Counted from the stretch's first letter, positions 39,966 to 50,255 are shown. The stretch is DNA of 64,000 nt from Vibrio gelatinilyticus (GCF_022836845.1 NZ_JAJNNZ010000008.1:146976-210975); one strand, 5' to 3'. The notes: generated by a model from the letters alone, not told the origin. Made by a program: numbers and translations.

Positions 39966-40535
39966 ATGACTATTGCACCTACTTACCTACAAGACGCTAA
40001 CGAGCTCCTATCAAATGACGGCTTTGCCACCAGTGATATCTGGTATCACGGTACATCGTCTGCTTTACTTGCCTCCATTCAAGGTCAAGGTCTTAAGCGC
40101 TCCGGAGATAAAGCCTTAAATCAAGCAGCCAAAGCCACCATGGCCACGATAGGCAACGACTACACCGAATCTGTCGAGCCGGTATTTCTGACGCAAAGTA
40201 AAGAGCTCGCTTATTATTGGGCACAGCAAACCGTGCGCGAGCGCAGCGTGCGCTTTGAAGGTGACGAGCAGCCTATTGTACTGGCCGTTTCTTTAACCGA
40301 AAAACAGCAAGACAAAATCAAACCCGATGTCGGCGCAATGAGTTTATTGCTGATGGAAGACGGCGAACAGTTTATGGCGCATCTCACCAATATTTATGAT
40401 CGCAACGGTATCTCAGGGCCAAACATTGATCTTATGAAAGCCGAGCGCATGGAATATCTTAATAAGCTTGGCATGGCGTATATTGACCAGGATATTAGTT
40501 TAGCCAATATAAACCTGCTAACTGAACAGGCTTAA
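39966..40535 (+). CDS. Uncharacterised protein, possible ADP-ribosyltransferase fold
   Basis: The 189-residue soluble protein is not a family I can name with certainty. WYHGTSSALLASIQGQGL (His28) resembles the first ART/PARP/Tpt1 motif. LTQSKELAYYWAQ (Tyr83 or Tyr84) resembles the second. PIVLAVSLTEKQQDK resembles a later core strand. The catalytic third residue is not clear, so activity is unproven. The start at 39966 has GAGA six bases upstream. It lies just after the aceA terminator and may have its own promoter. Confidence 0.6.
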   Translation: MTIAPTYLQDANELLSNDGFATSDIWYHGTSSALLASIQGQGLKRSGDKALNQAAKATMATIGNDYTESVEPVFLTQSKELAYYWAQQTVRERSVRFEGDEQPIVLAVSLTEKQQDKIKPDVGAMSLLLMEDGEQFMAHLTNIYDRNGISGPNIDLMKAERMEYLNKLGMAYIDQDISLANINLLTEQA

Positions 40536-40558
40536 TGCCGCTATTCTCTTCATGAAAT

Positions 40559-40586
40559 AACGGCCAAGACTCACGTCTTGGCCGTT
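40559..40586 (+). terminator. Terminator after the ART-like gene
   Basis: AACGGCCAAGAC and GTCTTGGCCGTT form a 12-base stem with a TCAC loop. The trailing T-run is short (TTTCTATATT). Confidence 0.8.
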
Positions 40587-40599
40587 TCTATATTATTTA

Positions 40600-40623
40600 T
40601 TTTCGGGTGCCTATTAGCACCCG
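40600..40623 (-). terminator. Terminator after the torZ-like remnant
   Basis: CGGGTGC and GCACCCG form a 7-base stem with a 6-base loop; on the minus strand an AT-rich tail follows. It is 16 bases beyond the remnant's stop, so the gene kept its natural end. Confidence 0.65.
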
Positions 40624-40638
40624 ATTAACCTATCGGTG

Positions 40639-42246
40639 CTAACTCATCTTTGGCGGGACAAACGCCGTCAATTCAAGCTCTGGGCCAGTGTATTTTTCAA
40701 TACGGACTAAAGCCGAGTTGGCCGCGCAGCCATTAGACAAACGCGAGGTTGGGATATCTAAGGTCAACACATTCGCGCCGCCATTTTTACAAATCCCAGT
40801 TTTCTTATCCAAATCAGGCCAGCCCCCTTCATGAATACAAACAGCGCCTTGCTTGATGCCATCAGTGACCAATGCGCCAACCAAGACTTGCCCTCTGCCA
40901 TTGTATGCCCGTACTAAATCACCTGTTTTGATGCCTCTTGCTTTGGCATCTTCGCTATTGATAGAGATCGGTTCACGGTTCGCAATCGCATAGTTTTCGC
41001 GTAGTTTTGCGTAATTGAACTGGCTATGCAGACGGTCAGCCGAGTGAGCCGTCATCAGTTGAAATTCACCCTCTTTTGCACTGCCGCGATATTCTGCTGG
41101 TTCCATCCAGGTTGGGTGTGCTGGGCAGTCTTCGAGCTTAAAGCCTTCGATGGTTTTTGAATAAATCTCGATTTTGCCACTTGGCGTTCCAAGCGGGTTC
41201 ATGACCGGATCTTTACGATAATCCTCATGACGTACAAACTTCGCTGCTTTCTTGTTGAACTTCATTTCAATCAGTTGATTGTCGTCCCAGAACTTGCCAA
41301 ATTTCGGCATGCGTACTCGAGCAGCGCGCCCTCCTTTTTGTGCCGCTTCGTAAAAGCCTTTGATCCAGTCCATTTCATCTTTACCCTCGGTAAAGACATC
41401 TCGACCTCCTGACTTAATCATCTCTGCCATATCAGCAAACACATCAAAGTCATTGCGAGCTTCACCTTGCGGCTCTACCACTTTTTTCATTGGGACGAGA
41501 TGCTGGTTACTATAGTCACCAGTCATGGTCATATCATTACGTTCAAATGATGTGGTAATCGGCAAGACTATATCCGCGTGCTTCGCTGCCGCCGTCCAAT
41601 ACGGTTCAGAAATAACGACCAATTCTGGTTTTTGCCATGCTTTAATCAAGCGGTTGGTATCCTGGTGGTGAGTAAAGTTACCGCCACCTGCCCACCAGAT
41701 CATTTTGATATCAGGGAACGTTTTTTCCCTGCCATTATGTATGTATTTGGCATTCGGGTTTTCTAGAGCTTCGACAATTCGCGCGACTGGGAAACTATTA
41801 ACCGCACCAGAAACCGCCCAATCATTACCCGCTGAAGAGCCCCCACCTATGGATGCCGAAATAGCAGGCAGAACACCAGCATCTCGAGTTGGGTTTCCGC
41901 CGTTAGAATAGTGATACGATAGTCCAAAACCACCACCCGGTAAGCCAATCTGGCCAAGCATCGCTGCTAGCGTCACCAACATCCAGTGGCGCTGCTCACC
42001 AAACTGTTGACGCTGCATACTCCAACCCGACATCAACAAAGTACGATTGCTGCTAAACATATCTGCCAGCAATTCTATTTGTTTGGCAGGTACACCGCTG
42101 ATTTTCTCAGCCCATTGTGGTGTTTTTTCTACGCCGTCTTCTTTACCTAACAGGTAAGATTCAAACTTCCCGTAACCAATGGTGTATTTATCGAGGAACG
42201 CCTTGTCGTGCTTGCCCTTACTAATCAGCGAGTGGGCTATGCCCTT
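40639..42246 (-). pseudogene. TorZ/BisC-like molybdoenzyme, N-terminus deleted
   Basis: The reading frame is open for 535 residues and matches the C-terminal two-thirds of a TMAO/biotin-sulfoxide reductase (MGMAHTL-equivalent [55 protein letters not shown], and the C-terminal cofactor domain). Alignment with the intact torA in this window shows that about 284 residues are missing. These include the signal peptide and the Mo-ligand Ser. The similarity stops abruptly near 42243, followed by an in-frame stop. It cannot make an active reductase. Codons downstream are undamaged, suggesting a recent loss. Confidence 0.88.
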
Positions 42247-43419
42247 TCATCATCTTCTTTGCTGTTTACCTGCTTTTCACTCTATTTGGTTTTCAGTGAA
42301 AATACTCGCCTTGAACAGCACCTGATGTCGTTCAAAACCATCGCTCAGCAGTACTATCCGTTGGTTGAAAATAATATTCACCATCCAACGCCTTACATCA
42401 GCGCTTACTACGATGAAAAGGCACTGCCTCGCCATATTGCAAAAGAGCTGCCTTTTACCAAAGAAAAGGTGTCTTATATCAATCGCTATAGTGACCATGG
42501 CCTTCTCGTTTTTCATAGCTCTTTTCAGCTTCATTCTGGAAAAGAAATAACTCTTTATCTGGTGATCAGCAATCGAGCACTGGAACTGGGCGATGGGAAC
42601 TGGGACTCCATGCTCTCTCTATCTCTTGTACTAATGATTTTCCTCATTTACTTTCTGCGTCGTTCTCTACAAACCGTGTTTGATGACCTGATGTCGCCCA
42701 TATCAACACTCACTGATCAGCTAGTCGACGGTCGCGATAGCAACTTTAGCGTAGCCGAACATTCTGTCGACGAAATACAGCGGCTAACCATGCACCTAAA
42801 CCGCTACAAGCAAATAAAAGAACGACTGGCAAAACAAGAAATGATGTTTGCCAAATACGCCAGCCATGAGCTTAAAACCCCCATTTCGGTGGTGTTGGGC
42901 GCTGCCAGTTTACAAAGCATGAAACAAGACCGAGATTTTCAAATAAAACAGCAGCAAAGAATCATACAGGCAGCCGAAAGTATGCATGCAACCGTCGAGG
43001 TGCTGCTCAATATTGTCAAACAGGAAAACGCCATTGATGCGTCAAACATCAGAAAGCTCAATAATAGTGATGTGTGCGTCAATAAGTACAAAGACACATT
43101 AAGCGACGATGTCAGCCTTGTGGTGTTTGTAAAGCCAAATTGCCAAACCAATCTGCCCAAAGCCGTGCTAAATATGGTTTTGGACAACCTGATCAACAAC
43201 GCCATTCGCGTTACCACTCAAGGCTCTATCACCGTGACTCTCGAAGACGATTTTATCACCGTGATTGATAGCGGATGCGGGTTAACCGCGAGTACCGAAA
43301 CTGAGCACGGCTTAGGTTTACTGATCGTAAGGCGGCTATGTCAAAGCTATCATTGGTCCTTTTCCCTCACCAATAATCAAGGCAAAGGTTGCTGCGCCAA
43401 ATTGGTCCGATTACAGTGA
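42208..43419 (+). CDS. Sensor histidine kinase, probably missing its original N-terminus
   Basis: Two helices (about residues 12-30 and 134-151, counted from GTG 42208) bracket a periplasmic sensor. A kinase core follows with H-box [13 protein letters not shown] (His220), N-box DNLINNAI, G1 DSGCGL and G2 HGLGLLIV. The first dozen codons read through torZ-like sequence in the opposite sense, so the native start was lost near 42240. GTG 42208 or GTG 42232 could still serve. The usual paired response regulator is absent. Confidence 0.75.
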   Translation: MLALTNQRVGYALSSSSLLFTCFSLYLVFSENTRLEQHLMSFKTIAQQYYPLVENNIHHPTPYISAYYDEKALPRHIAKELPFTKEKVSYINRYSDHGLLVFHSSFQLHSGKEITLYLVISNRALELGDGNWDSMLSLSLVLMIFLIYFLRRSLQTVFDDLMSPISTLTDQLVDGRDSNFSVAEHSVDEIQRLTMHLNRYKQIKERLAKQEMMFAKYASHELKTPISVVLGAASLQSMKQDRDFQIKQQQRIIQAAESMHATVEVLLNIVKQENAIDASNIRKLNNSDVCVNKYKDTLSDDVSLVVFVKPNCQTNLPKAVLNMVLDNLINNAIRVTTQGSITVTLEDDFITVIDSGCGLTASTETEHGLGLLIVRRLCQSYHWSFSLTNNQGKGCCAKLVRLQ

Positions 43420-43514
43420 ACACGCCTCACAATCCGATATCCTAATACTGAAAACCGGATGTGACCAGAGCCGCTACTGGTTACGTAACCGCTCATTACG
43501 CAACCAACCCGGAG

Positions 43515-43754
43515 CTAGCGATTAAGCAAATAGCCCAGCATATTATCGATGGTCAGCACTTTCGGGTAGTCCACCTCTGGAATATTGATTCCGGTTTGCT
43601 TACTTACCGCCGTGACCAAATTTAGAAAATCCATCGAATCAAGATCGAATGCATCACGCATATCTTCATCTTCAGTCAACACCTCGCCATCTAGCTCGGG
43701 TGCGATATCTATCAGCTGACTTATCACTAACTTGTGTAATTGCTCTCTGTCCAT
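43515..43754 (-). CDS. Acyl carrier protein of the 2-oxo acid dehydrogenase operon
   Basis: The 79-residue acidic helical protein has the phosphopantetheine site FDLDSMDFLNLV (Ser40). It is not the general fatty-acid AcpP, which lies in the fab cluster in vibrios. Its start lies inside the 3' end of the E2 gene (28-base overlap), so translation is coupled. This placement suggests it receives, carries or hands on an acyl group made by the complex; that is inference. Confidence 0.88.
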   Translation of the reverse strand: MDREQLHKLVISQLIDIAPELDGEVLTEDEDMRDAFDLDSMDFLNLVTAVSKQTGINIPEVDYPKVLTIDNMLGYLLNR

Positions 43755-45043
43755 AACTGCTCCGGTTGTTGTAATAGATTGTTGAGTTGATAGAGAAATT
43801 TAGCGCCGACATGGCCGTCACTCACACGATGATCTGCAGCTAGGCTGGCAATGATGACATCACGTACTTTCACTTCACCATCAATAACAAGCGCCTCTTG
43901 ATGCGGGCTGCCAAGTGCCACAATCGCCACCTGTGGCGGCAAAATAATCGCAGACATTTGCTCGGCGCCCCGCTCACCGATACTGCTGACACAGCAGGTC
44001 GCTCCCGTCAGTTGTGACATGGAAAGGCGCCCTCGTCGTGCTTGTGCGATCTGGCTGGTAATCAGCTGCATCAAAGTTGGTGCATCGTATTGATGAGCAT
44101 CTCGAATGACCGGCATAATCAGACCTGAGCCGCGAATATTCACAGCATGAGCAAGATGCACAGAAGGAGACGATACAAACTGGTTATTGAGGTACTGGCC
44201 ATTTAACTGAGTATGTTTTGCCAGTAAGCGAGCAATGGCGGTTAACATTGGCGCAGCCAGCAGCACCCTATCCTGTGGTTCTTTATCTTGATTGAAACGA
44301 CTGACAAATGCTTGCAGCGCCGTTACATCAAGGCGATGACTAAGGTAATAATGCGGAATGCTTTGCTTTGACAAGGTTACCGTGTCACTTATTGCATCAC
44401 GCATCATTTGCTTTTCATCAACCGTCGATTTACTGGCCTTGCTGGGTGCACGACTCACCGGCGCTGGTTGAGCTTGTTCTACTAAACCAGTCACGGGCAA
44501 ATCATGCAAAGTAATAGGTTGTGTTTTGCTCGCCGCAAGTGATGCCAGATCGATATCATGAATGCGAGCCTGATAACGAGCAGCCGGAGAGGCTAAAACA
44601 AACTCGCCTTTGGTTACGTTCATCGGCACAGGCGATGCTGGCTCTACGATATCTTTCTTTATGACATCTTTCTTTTTAACTTCCGCCTCTGCTATTGGCG
44701 GCATCGTTTCATCATTTTCAGGCTCAGTGACTACATCAAGACTCACCGCTGGCGCCACATCTGCACTCACATCTTGCGCAATATCAGGCTCTGGCCCTGG
44801 GCCACGTAACCGGGCAATGGGTGTACCGACTTTCACTTCATCGTCCACTTCCACCAGCAGTTTATCAATCGTGGTATCTTCAAAAATGTCGAGTTCAATT
44901 GCACCTTTATTGGTTTCAATCACGGCAATCACATCGCCACGCTTAACCTCATCACCTTCTTTCACTTGCCACTCAATTAAGGTGCCCGTTGCCATGTCTG
45001 CGCCAAAAGCCGGCATCGTTAAATCATGTGTTTGTTCTGTCAT
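43727..45043 (-). CDS. Dihydrolipoyl acyltransferase (E2) of a 2-oxo acid dehydrogenase
   Basis: The 438-residue protein has one N-terminal lipoyl domain (ETNKGAIELD, Lys46), a long acidic linker, a peripheral-subunit-binding domain (LASPAARYQARIHDIDL), and a catalytic domain with DHRVSDG (His405). It carries acyl groups on lipoate and moves them to CoA or, possibly here, to the adjoining ACP. The linker is unusually rich in Val, Asp and Glu. No E3 gene is in the operon. Confidence 0.9.
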   Translation of the reverse strand: MTEQTHDLTMPAFGADMATGTLIEWQVKEGDEVKRGDVIAVIETNKGAIELDIFEDTTIDKLLVEVDDEVKVGTPIARLRGPGPEPDIAQDVSADVAPAVSLDVVTEPENDETMPPIAEAEVKKKDVIKKDIVEPASPVPMNVTKGEFVLASPAARYQARIHDIDLASLAASKTQPITLHDLPVTGLVEQAQPAPVSRAPSKASKSTVDEKQMMRDAISDTVTLSKQSIPHYYLSHRLDVTALQAFVSRFNQDKEPQDRVLLAAPMLTAIARLLAKHTQLNGQYLNNQFVSSPSVHLAHAVNIRGSGLIMPVIRDAHQYDAPTLMQLITSQIAQARRGRLSMSQLTGATCCVSSIGERGAEQMSAIILPPQVAIVALGSPHQEALVIDGEVKVRDVIIASLAADHRVSDGHVGAKFLYQLNNLLQQPEQLWTESNYTS

Positions 45044-45054
45044 AAGGTGCCCCT

Positions 45055-46050
45055 TTAGCGGCCTTTAGCCTCACTAGAGCCCAACATCTCCAGGGCTGTT
45101 TGAACAATATCGTCAACTTGCGGAATGCACGCCGCTTCCAGATGTTCTGCGTACGGGAACGGCACTTCCTGCCCATTCACACGGCGTATTGGCGCATCAA
45201 GGTAGTACAACGCATCTTCGGCCAATGTTGCGCTGATTTCAGCGGACATTCCCACACTTTTCCATGATTCATCGACAATCATAGCCTTATGAGTGCGCTG
45301 CACCGATGCAATGATGGCGCTTCTATCTAGGGGACGCAGGCAGCGCAAATCCACCACTTCAATATCATGCCCTTGCTGATGTAATTGCTCGGCAGCTTCC
45401 ATGACCTTGTACAAGCTTCCGCCCCAGGTAAAAATCGACAAATCTTTGCCCGCTCGACGCACAACCGCCTTGTGCATATCCGGCACTGTCGAGCCTTCAC
45501 TGATTTCTTCACTGCGGTTATAAAGCATCACATGCTCAAAGATAATCACAGGATCGGGATCGGCTAAGGCCATCTTGAGCATATGACGCGCATCTTCAAT
45601 GGTGCCCGGAAACAACACTTTTAACCCGGGTACATGGGCAAAAATACCTTCAAAGCTATGAGAGTGCTGAGCCGCCAATTGCTTGCCTGCGCCACACGCC
45701 ATGCGAATCACCAAAGGTACGCCGATTTGGCCATTAGACATATGCCGCAATGTCGCCGCATTATTGATAATTTGGTCGAGCGCTAACAAGCTAAAGTTCA
45801 CCGTCATGATTTCAACAATAGGTCGCATTCCGCCCATTGCCGCGCCAATTCCCGCACCAACAAACCCGGATTCAGCCAATGGCGTGTCAATGATGCGCTC
45901 TTTACCAAACTGCTCTATCAGCCCCTTACTCACCGCGTAGCAACCGCCATAATCACCCACATCTTCACCCATCAAGAATACGCGTGGGTCAGCTTCAAGC
46001 GCCTCGACAATTCCAGCCTTAAAGGCTTCACGATACGAAAGTTCACTCAT
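45055..46050 (-). CDS. 2-oxo acid dehydrogenase E1 beta subunit
   Basis: The 331-residue protein matches PdhB/Aco[21 protein letters not shown], the thiamine-binding region, and [12 protein letters not shown] near the end. The start at 46050 overlaps the E1 alpha stop (ATGAGTGA) and has GGAGG upstream. With E1 alpha it decarboxylates a 2-oxo acid and loads the acyl group onto E2. Substrate (pyruvate, acetoin or branched-chain) cannot be read directly. Confidence 0.9.
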   Translation of the reverse strand: MSELSYREAFKAGIVEALEADPRVFLMGEDVGDYGGCYAVSKGLIEQFGKERIIDTPLAESGFVGAGIGAAMGGMRPIVEIMTVNFSLLALDQIINNAATLRHMSNGQIGVPLVIRMACGAGKQLAAQHSHSFEGIFAHVPGLKVLFPGTIEDARHMLKMALADPDPVIIFEHVMLYNRSEEISEGSTVPDMHKAVVRRAGKDLSIFTWGGSLYKVMEAAEQLHQQGHDIEVVDLRCLRPLDRSAIIASVQRTHKAMIVDESWKSVGMSAEISATLAEDALYYLDAPIRRVNGQEVPFPYAEHLEAACIPQVDDIVQTALEMLGSSEAKGR

Positions 46051-47035
46051 GGTTGGCCTCCTCTGCGTAGACATGTTTCAGCAGATCGCTCACCGGTTCA
46101 TCATGGCCCAATAACGCCGCATTCACCGCGCTTTCGATTTCCTTATCAGCTTGAAGCTCAATTTGCTTGATCTGTTCAGCACTGATTTGATGATTATTTT
46201 GCAGCCAATGGCTCAACTGAACGATAGGCCCTTTTTTCTGCCAGGACCGAATCTCGTCTTTGTCACGGTATTGCTGGGAATCAAACATAGAGTGGCCACG
46301 AAATCGATAGGTTCGACACTCTAAAAACTGCGGCCCAGCACCGCTGCGAATAGCCTGACACGCCAACTGGCTCGCAGCTTCAACATCGACGACATTCATG
46401 CCATCGACCTGCTGCGCTGCCATGCCATAGCTGGCGGCCTTAGAGAATATTTGCTGGTTGGATTCTTCTATCGCAAGCGCAGTACCCATGGCATAGAGGT
46501 TGTTTTCACAGACAAACAAAATCGGCAACTGCCACAATTTTGCTAAGTTCATGCTCTCGTGAAACTCACCCTCAGCGACGGCACCCTCACCAAAGAAACA
46601 GCAGGTGATATTATTTCTTTTTTGCTGCTTATCAGCCATGGCAAGCCCTACCGCCAGGGGCAGCGCCCCCGCCACTATTGCATTGCCGCCATAAAAGCGT
46701 TTTTGCTTATCGAACAAGTGCATCGAGCCGCCTCGCCCACCGCTGCACCCTTCCATCTTGGCAAACATTTCGGCAAACAATGACTGCATCGAGATCCCCC
46801 TTGCCAGAGCATGACCGTGCTCACGGTAGGTTGCCAGAATCGAGTCTTGCTCTGATAGCGCTTGCATTACGCCAACCGATATCGCCTCTTCACCGTTATA
46901 AAGATGCAGAAAACCTCGAATTTTTTGCTCGTTATACAAACCCACACAGGCTTCCTCGAAACGCCGAATGCGGATCATTTCTGTGAGTAGGTAATGCAAA
47001 TGCTCACGGCTGATGTGTGTTTTATGACCTGCCAT
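46043..47035 (-). CDS. 2-oxo acid dehydrogenase E1 alpha subunit
   Basis: The 330-residue protein has the thiamine diphosphate motif GDG-type ([33 protein letters not shown]) and the HMS-like loop ([22 protein letters not shown]) of PdhA/AcoA enzymes. It sits between the acyl-CoA ligase and E1 beta. The start at 47035 ([13 protein letters not shown]) is preferred over upstream ATG/GTG codons that lack family similarity. Confidence 0.88.
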   Translation of the reverse strand: MAGHKTHISREHLHYLLTEMIRIRRFEEACVGLYNEQKIRGFLHLYNGEEAISVGVMQALSEQDSILATYREHGHALARGISMQSLFAEMFAKMEGCSGGRGGSMHLFDKQKRFYGGNAIVAGALPLAVGLAMADKQQKRNNITCCFFGEGAVAEGEFHESMNLAKLWQLPILFVCENNLYAMGTALAIEESNQQIFSKAASYGMAAQQVDGMNVVDVEAASQLACQAIRSGAGPQFLECRTYRFRGHSMFDSQQYRDKDEIRSWQKKGPIVQLSHWLQNNHQISAEQIKQIELQADKEIESAVNAALLGHDEPVSDLLKHVYAEEANHE

Positions 47036-47071
47036 TCGCTGCTCCTTAGATGATTGTCCGGTACTGACCAA

Positions 47072-48823
47072 CTACTTTTCGTCACTCTCTAGTGTCGAGG
47101 TGTCGCCTTCAGGAAGCCCTAGCTCTCGAGCTTTTAACAATCGACGCATAATTTTTCCGCTGCGTGTTTTAGGAAGGTTCTCCCGAAAAGCGATCTCGCG
47201 AGGTGCTACGGCTGGGCCCAGACGCTTACGCGCATGACCCATGAGTGTTTTCAGTAGCTTTTCATCGGCGCTGTAACCAGGTTTAATCACCACAAAGGCT
47301 TTGACGATTTCGCCTGCCACCGGATCGGGCAGACCAATAACCCCGACCTCTGTCACCGCCGGGTTTTCCATCAGTACGCTTTCAACTTCAAATGGCCCGA
47401 TAAGATGTCCTGAGCTTTTAATGACATCACCAGCCCGGCCCACAAACCAGAAGTAGCCTTGCTCATCCTGATAGGCGAGATCCCCCGTTAAATACCAATC
47501 GCCAACAAAACAGCTCTGGTATTTTTCTGATTGATTCAGATAGCCTCTAAACATCGAAGGCCAGCCTTTCTTCACCGCCAGTTCGCCGATTTCTCCTGCT
47601 TGGCGGCTGATCTGTTTATCTCCATCTGGGCCAGTAAATACTGCGGCATCAATACCGGGAAGTGGCTTACCCATAGAGCCAGGTCGCACCGTATTGGTCG
47701 CTATATTGGCAATCAAAATACCGCCCGTTTCGCTTTGCCACCAGTTGTCGTGAATCGCCTGACCAAAACATTTTTGTCCCCATACCACTGCCTCTGGATT
47801 AAGGGGTTCGCCTACACTGGCAATAAAACGCAAGGCACTTAAATCATAATCACGCGCGAGCTCCTCACCCACCTTCATCAGCATGCGAATTGCCGTCGGC
47901 GCGGTGTACCAAATGTTGATTCGTTGTTCACTTAATATCTGATACCACCGCTGGGCATCAAATTCGGCTTGATCGATAATCAGAGTAAGACGATTACACA
48001 ACGGAGCGATAATGCCGTAAGACGTGCCAGTCACCCAGCCAGGATCAGCGGTGCACCAGTAGTTGTCACCCTCGCGCATATCCAGCGCGTAGTAACCGGA
48101 GAGTTGATGCCAGAGCACGGCATTATGAACATGCATTGCCCCTTTTGGTTTGCCTGTGGTACCTGAGGTAAAATGCAGCAGTGCCAGTTGCTCAGGATCG
48201 GTATCACCAATAGCGAAGTGCGGATCGCTTTGCTCCATCAACGCATCTAAGTCCAGACAACCTTCTGGTAATTCGTGTGACACATCGTAAAGCAGCACCC
48301 ACTTCAAACAGGAAAGTTCATGACGCCACGCCATCACTTTCTTACGATACAACGCTTCGCTGGTCACCAGAACCTTACCTTCGCCAATCTCCATTCTTGA
48401 GTGGATCGGCTCTGGGCCAAACGCGGAAAAGAGTGGTGAGAACACCGCTCCAAATTTCACCGTGCCAAGCATGGCGTAATAAAGGTTAGGAACGCGTTGG
48501 CACAATGCAAACACGGTATCATTGCGTTGTAGCTCAAAGCGGCGCAAAAGATTGGCAAAGCGATTGGTGCGCTCCATCAGCATTTGATAGCTAATGTCGA
48601 TCTGTTGCTCATCTTTGCCTAACCAACGAATGGCCGTTTGCTCGCCAAACCCGGCATGCACATGGCGATCGACCGCCTGGTACGCAATATTGATGGATTG
48701 ATCGTTGTCGACAAGCTCGCGTTTCTTGCTTTGCCAATCAAAGTGTTGATAGGTGTGCGCGTAATCAACAAGATTATGCTGCGTGGCGACCAGAGGATCC
48801 TTTTTGATTTCGGGAAAGTCCAT
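47072..48823 (-). CDS. AcsA-like acyl-CoA (acetate) ligase
   Basis: This 583-residue AMP-forming synthetase has the P-loop TSGTTGKPKGAMH, the A5 motif DNWWQSETGG, the hinge GRAGDVIKSSGHLIGP, and the C-terminal catalytic Lys (KTRSGKIMRRLLKA). It most resembles AcsA-type acetate-CoA ligases ending LPEGDTSTLE. The start at 48823 has GGAGAG upstream. It is the first gene of the operon with E1, E2 and ACP, so it may load the ACP or CoA with the same acyl group. Confidence 0.87.
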   Translation of the reverse strand: MDFPEIKKDPLVATQHNLVDYAHTYQHFDWQSKKRELVDNDQSINIAYQAVDRHVHAGFGEQTAIRWLGKDEQQIDISYQMLMERTNRFANLLRRFELQRNDTVFALCQRVPNLYYAMLGTVKFGAVFSPLFSAFGPEPIHSRMEIGEGKVLVTSEALYRKKVMAWRHELSCLKWVLLYDVSHELPEGCLDLDALMEQSDPHFAIGDTDPEQLALLHFTSGTTGKPKGAMHVHNAVLWHQLSGYYALDMREGDNYWCTADPGWVTGTSYGIIAPLCNRLTLIIDQAEFDAQRWYQILSEQRINIWYTAPTAIRMLMKVGEELARDYDLSALRFIASVGEPLNPEAVVWGQKCFGQAIHDNWWQSETGGILIANIATNTVRPGSMGKPLPGIDAAVFTGPDGDKQISRQAGEIGELAVKKGWPSMFRGYLNQSEKYQSCFVGDWYLTGDLAYQDEQGYFWFVGRAGDVIKSSGHLIGPFEVESVLMENPAVTEVGVIGLPDPVAGEIVKAFVVIKPGYSADEKLLKTLMGHARKRLGPAVAPREIAFRENLPKTRSGKIMRRLLKARELGLPEGDTSTLESDEK

Positions 48824-49064
48824 AATTCTCTCCATGACCAAAGGGCGTAATGCCTGTATCTAAAGGTTAGGAGAATTGCCAACGTTTGGCTTTTTTAAAA
48901 GATGTTCTACATCAAACTTTCATTGAGTGTTTTGTAAATTGCCTGTGTTTAGCTTCATTTCCTCACACTATAGCTCTAATTGCATGTTGCTAGTGGTTAA
49001 CCAATTTCTCCAGACAGCAGCGCTAAAAGGTATAAGCCTGACCATCGAAATTTTGAGCAAAAAA

Positions 49065-49084
49065 AAGACGCCCGAAGGCGTCTT
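49065..49084 (-). terminator. Terminator of the ureohydrolase gene
   Basis: AAGACGCC and GGCGTCTT form an 8-base stem; on the minus strand the loop reads TTCG (stable CTTCGG type) and eight T's follow. Confidence 0.92.
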
Positions 49085-49106
49085 AATAAGTAACTTGTTC
49101 ACGCGT

Positions 49107-50255
49107 TTATAGCGTTACAGAACCGAATGCCAATGGCCATTCTGTGTGGCGGTCTTCACCGTTTTCCGCACGTTTGGTTTCAGCCAACCAGCAGAACAGT
49201 TCCCAACCAAAGCCAGCTGCAATGATGCCGTCCTTGTCTGTTGGATCGGTGTCTGGCGTGTATTCTGCGATATCAGCACCAACCAAACGTACTTTACCAG
49301 AAGCCTTAACTTTACGAAGAATTTCGTAAACTTGAAGGTGGCTAAGACCGAATGGATCTGGGCTTGAGTTTGCACGACAGAAGGCTGTATCAAGCGCATC
49401 TAGATCAAACGTTAGGTAAACCGGACCACCGTCACCACAGTTTTCGATGATGCTGTCTACGATGGCATCAACGCCCAGATCGTAAACTTCGTTAGACGTG
49501 AAGCCCTTAGTACCAAATGCGATATGGTTACCTTTAACAAGAGCTGTTTGGCGACCACGCATACCGATCTGAACAGTACGCTCTGGATCAGCAAGACCTT
49601 CAGAGTACAATTTAGCCAACCAGTGACCCGACGTGTACGGGTAATCAAAATCCGCTCTTGTTGATAGGTCATAGTGACCATCAAAGTGAATAACACGTAA
49701 TGGACCGTATTTCTCACCAAGTGCACGCATCGTTGGGTAAGGGATCGTGTGATCACCACCAAAGACAAGCGGTGTACAGTCTTTCTCTACAACCATGTGG
49801 TGTAGAAGCTCAGTCAGTTGCTCAACTTCGGCTTTTAGCTCAAATTGACCAAGGCTGTCCCAGTTTCCGTAATCGATAACACGACACCATTCAAATGGCA
49901 GTTCACCGTTATCACCAACCGTGCCCATACCCATTTTACTTAGGTGGCGTAGACGCTGAGGCGCAAATTTGTGAGACGAACCTGTTGGCGAGCATTTTTC
50001 AATACCCATGCCGTAGATAACAACGTCTGCATTGTCCAAATCTTGAGAGAATGGTGCCTGGTAGAAACCTAGGTAATCTTTGTTGATGAAGCTTAGTTGC
50101 TCGATACCTTTGCCGCCGCCCTGCTCTTTAACGCGAGCAAGATACGCCGCAATTTTCGGATCCAGGTTATCTGCAGCAGATACGTTTTCCCAGATATACT
50201 TGTACTTAGCGACTTTCTCTGGGTCCATTGCTGGCCATTTCTTAAAATTAGACAT
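49107..50255 (-). CDS. Ureohydrolase (agmatinase/arginase family) with long N-terminal extension
   Basis: The 382-residue metalloenzyme has the binuclear metal ligands GGDHT (His169), FDGHYDL (Asp192, His194, Asp196) and TFDLDALD (Asp284, Asp286). About 75 extra residues precede the core, and GHYD replaces the usual AHxD. It should hydrolyse a guanidino compound to urea. Agmatine, guanidinobutyrate or even free guanidine are possible; long-N-terminus family members include the cyanobacterial guanidine hydrolase. The start at 50255 matches MSNFKKWPAMDPEKV. Likely controlled by the GTAAAC repeats upstream. Confidence 0.82.
   Translation of the reverse strand: MSNFKKWPAMDPEKVAKYKYIWENVSAADNLDPKIAAYLARVKEQGGGKGIEQLSFINKDYLGFYQAPFSQDLDNADVVIYGMGIEKCSPTGSSHKFAPQRLRHLSKMGMGTVGDNGELPFEWCRVIDYGNWDSLGQFELKAEVEQLTELLHHMVVEKDCTPLVFGGDHTIPYPTMRALGEKYGPLRVIHFDGHYDLSTRADFDYPYTSGHWLAKLYSEGLADPERTVQIGMRGRQTALVKGNHIAFGTKGFTSNEVYDLGVDAIVDSIIENCGDGGPVYLTFDLDALDTAFCRANSSPDPFGLSHLQVYEILRKVKASGKVRLVGADIAEYTPDTDPTDKDGIIAAGFGWELFCWLAETKRAENGEDRHTEWPLAFGSVTL

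Noticed and set aside
43420..43514. Hairpins between the sensor kinase and ACP genes
   Set aside because: Several short symmetric pieces (CCAG/CTGG, GTTACGTAAC) are present, but none makes a convincing terminator.
48878..48890. GCCAACGTTTGGC palindrome before the AcsA-like gene
   Set aside because: Only five-base arms; too short to separate from chance without knowledge of the regulator.
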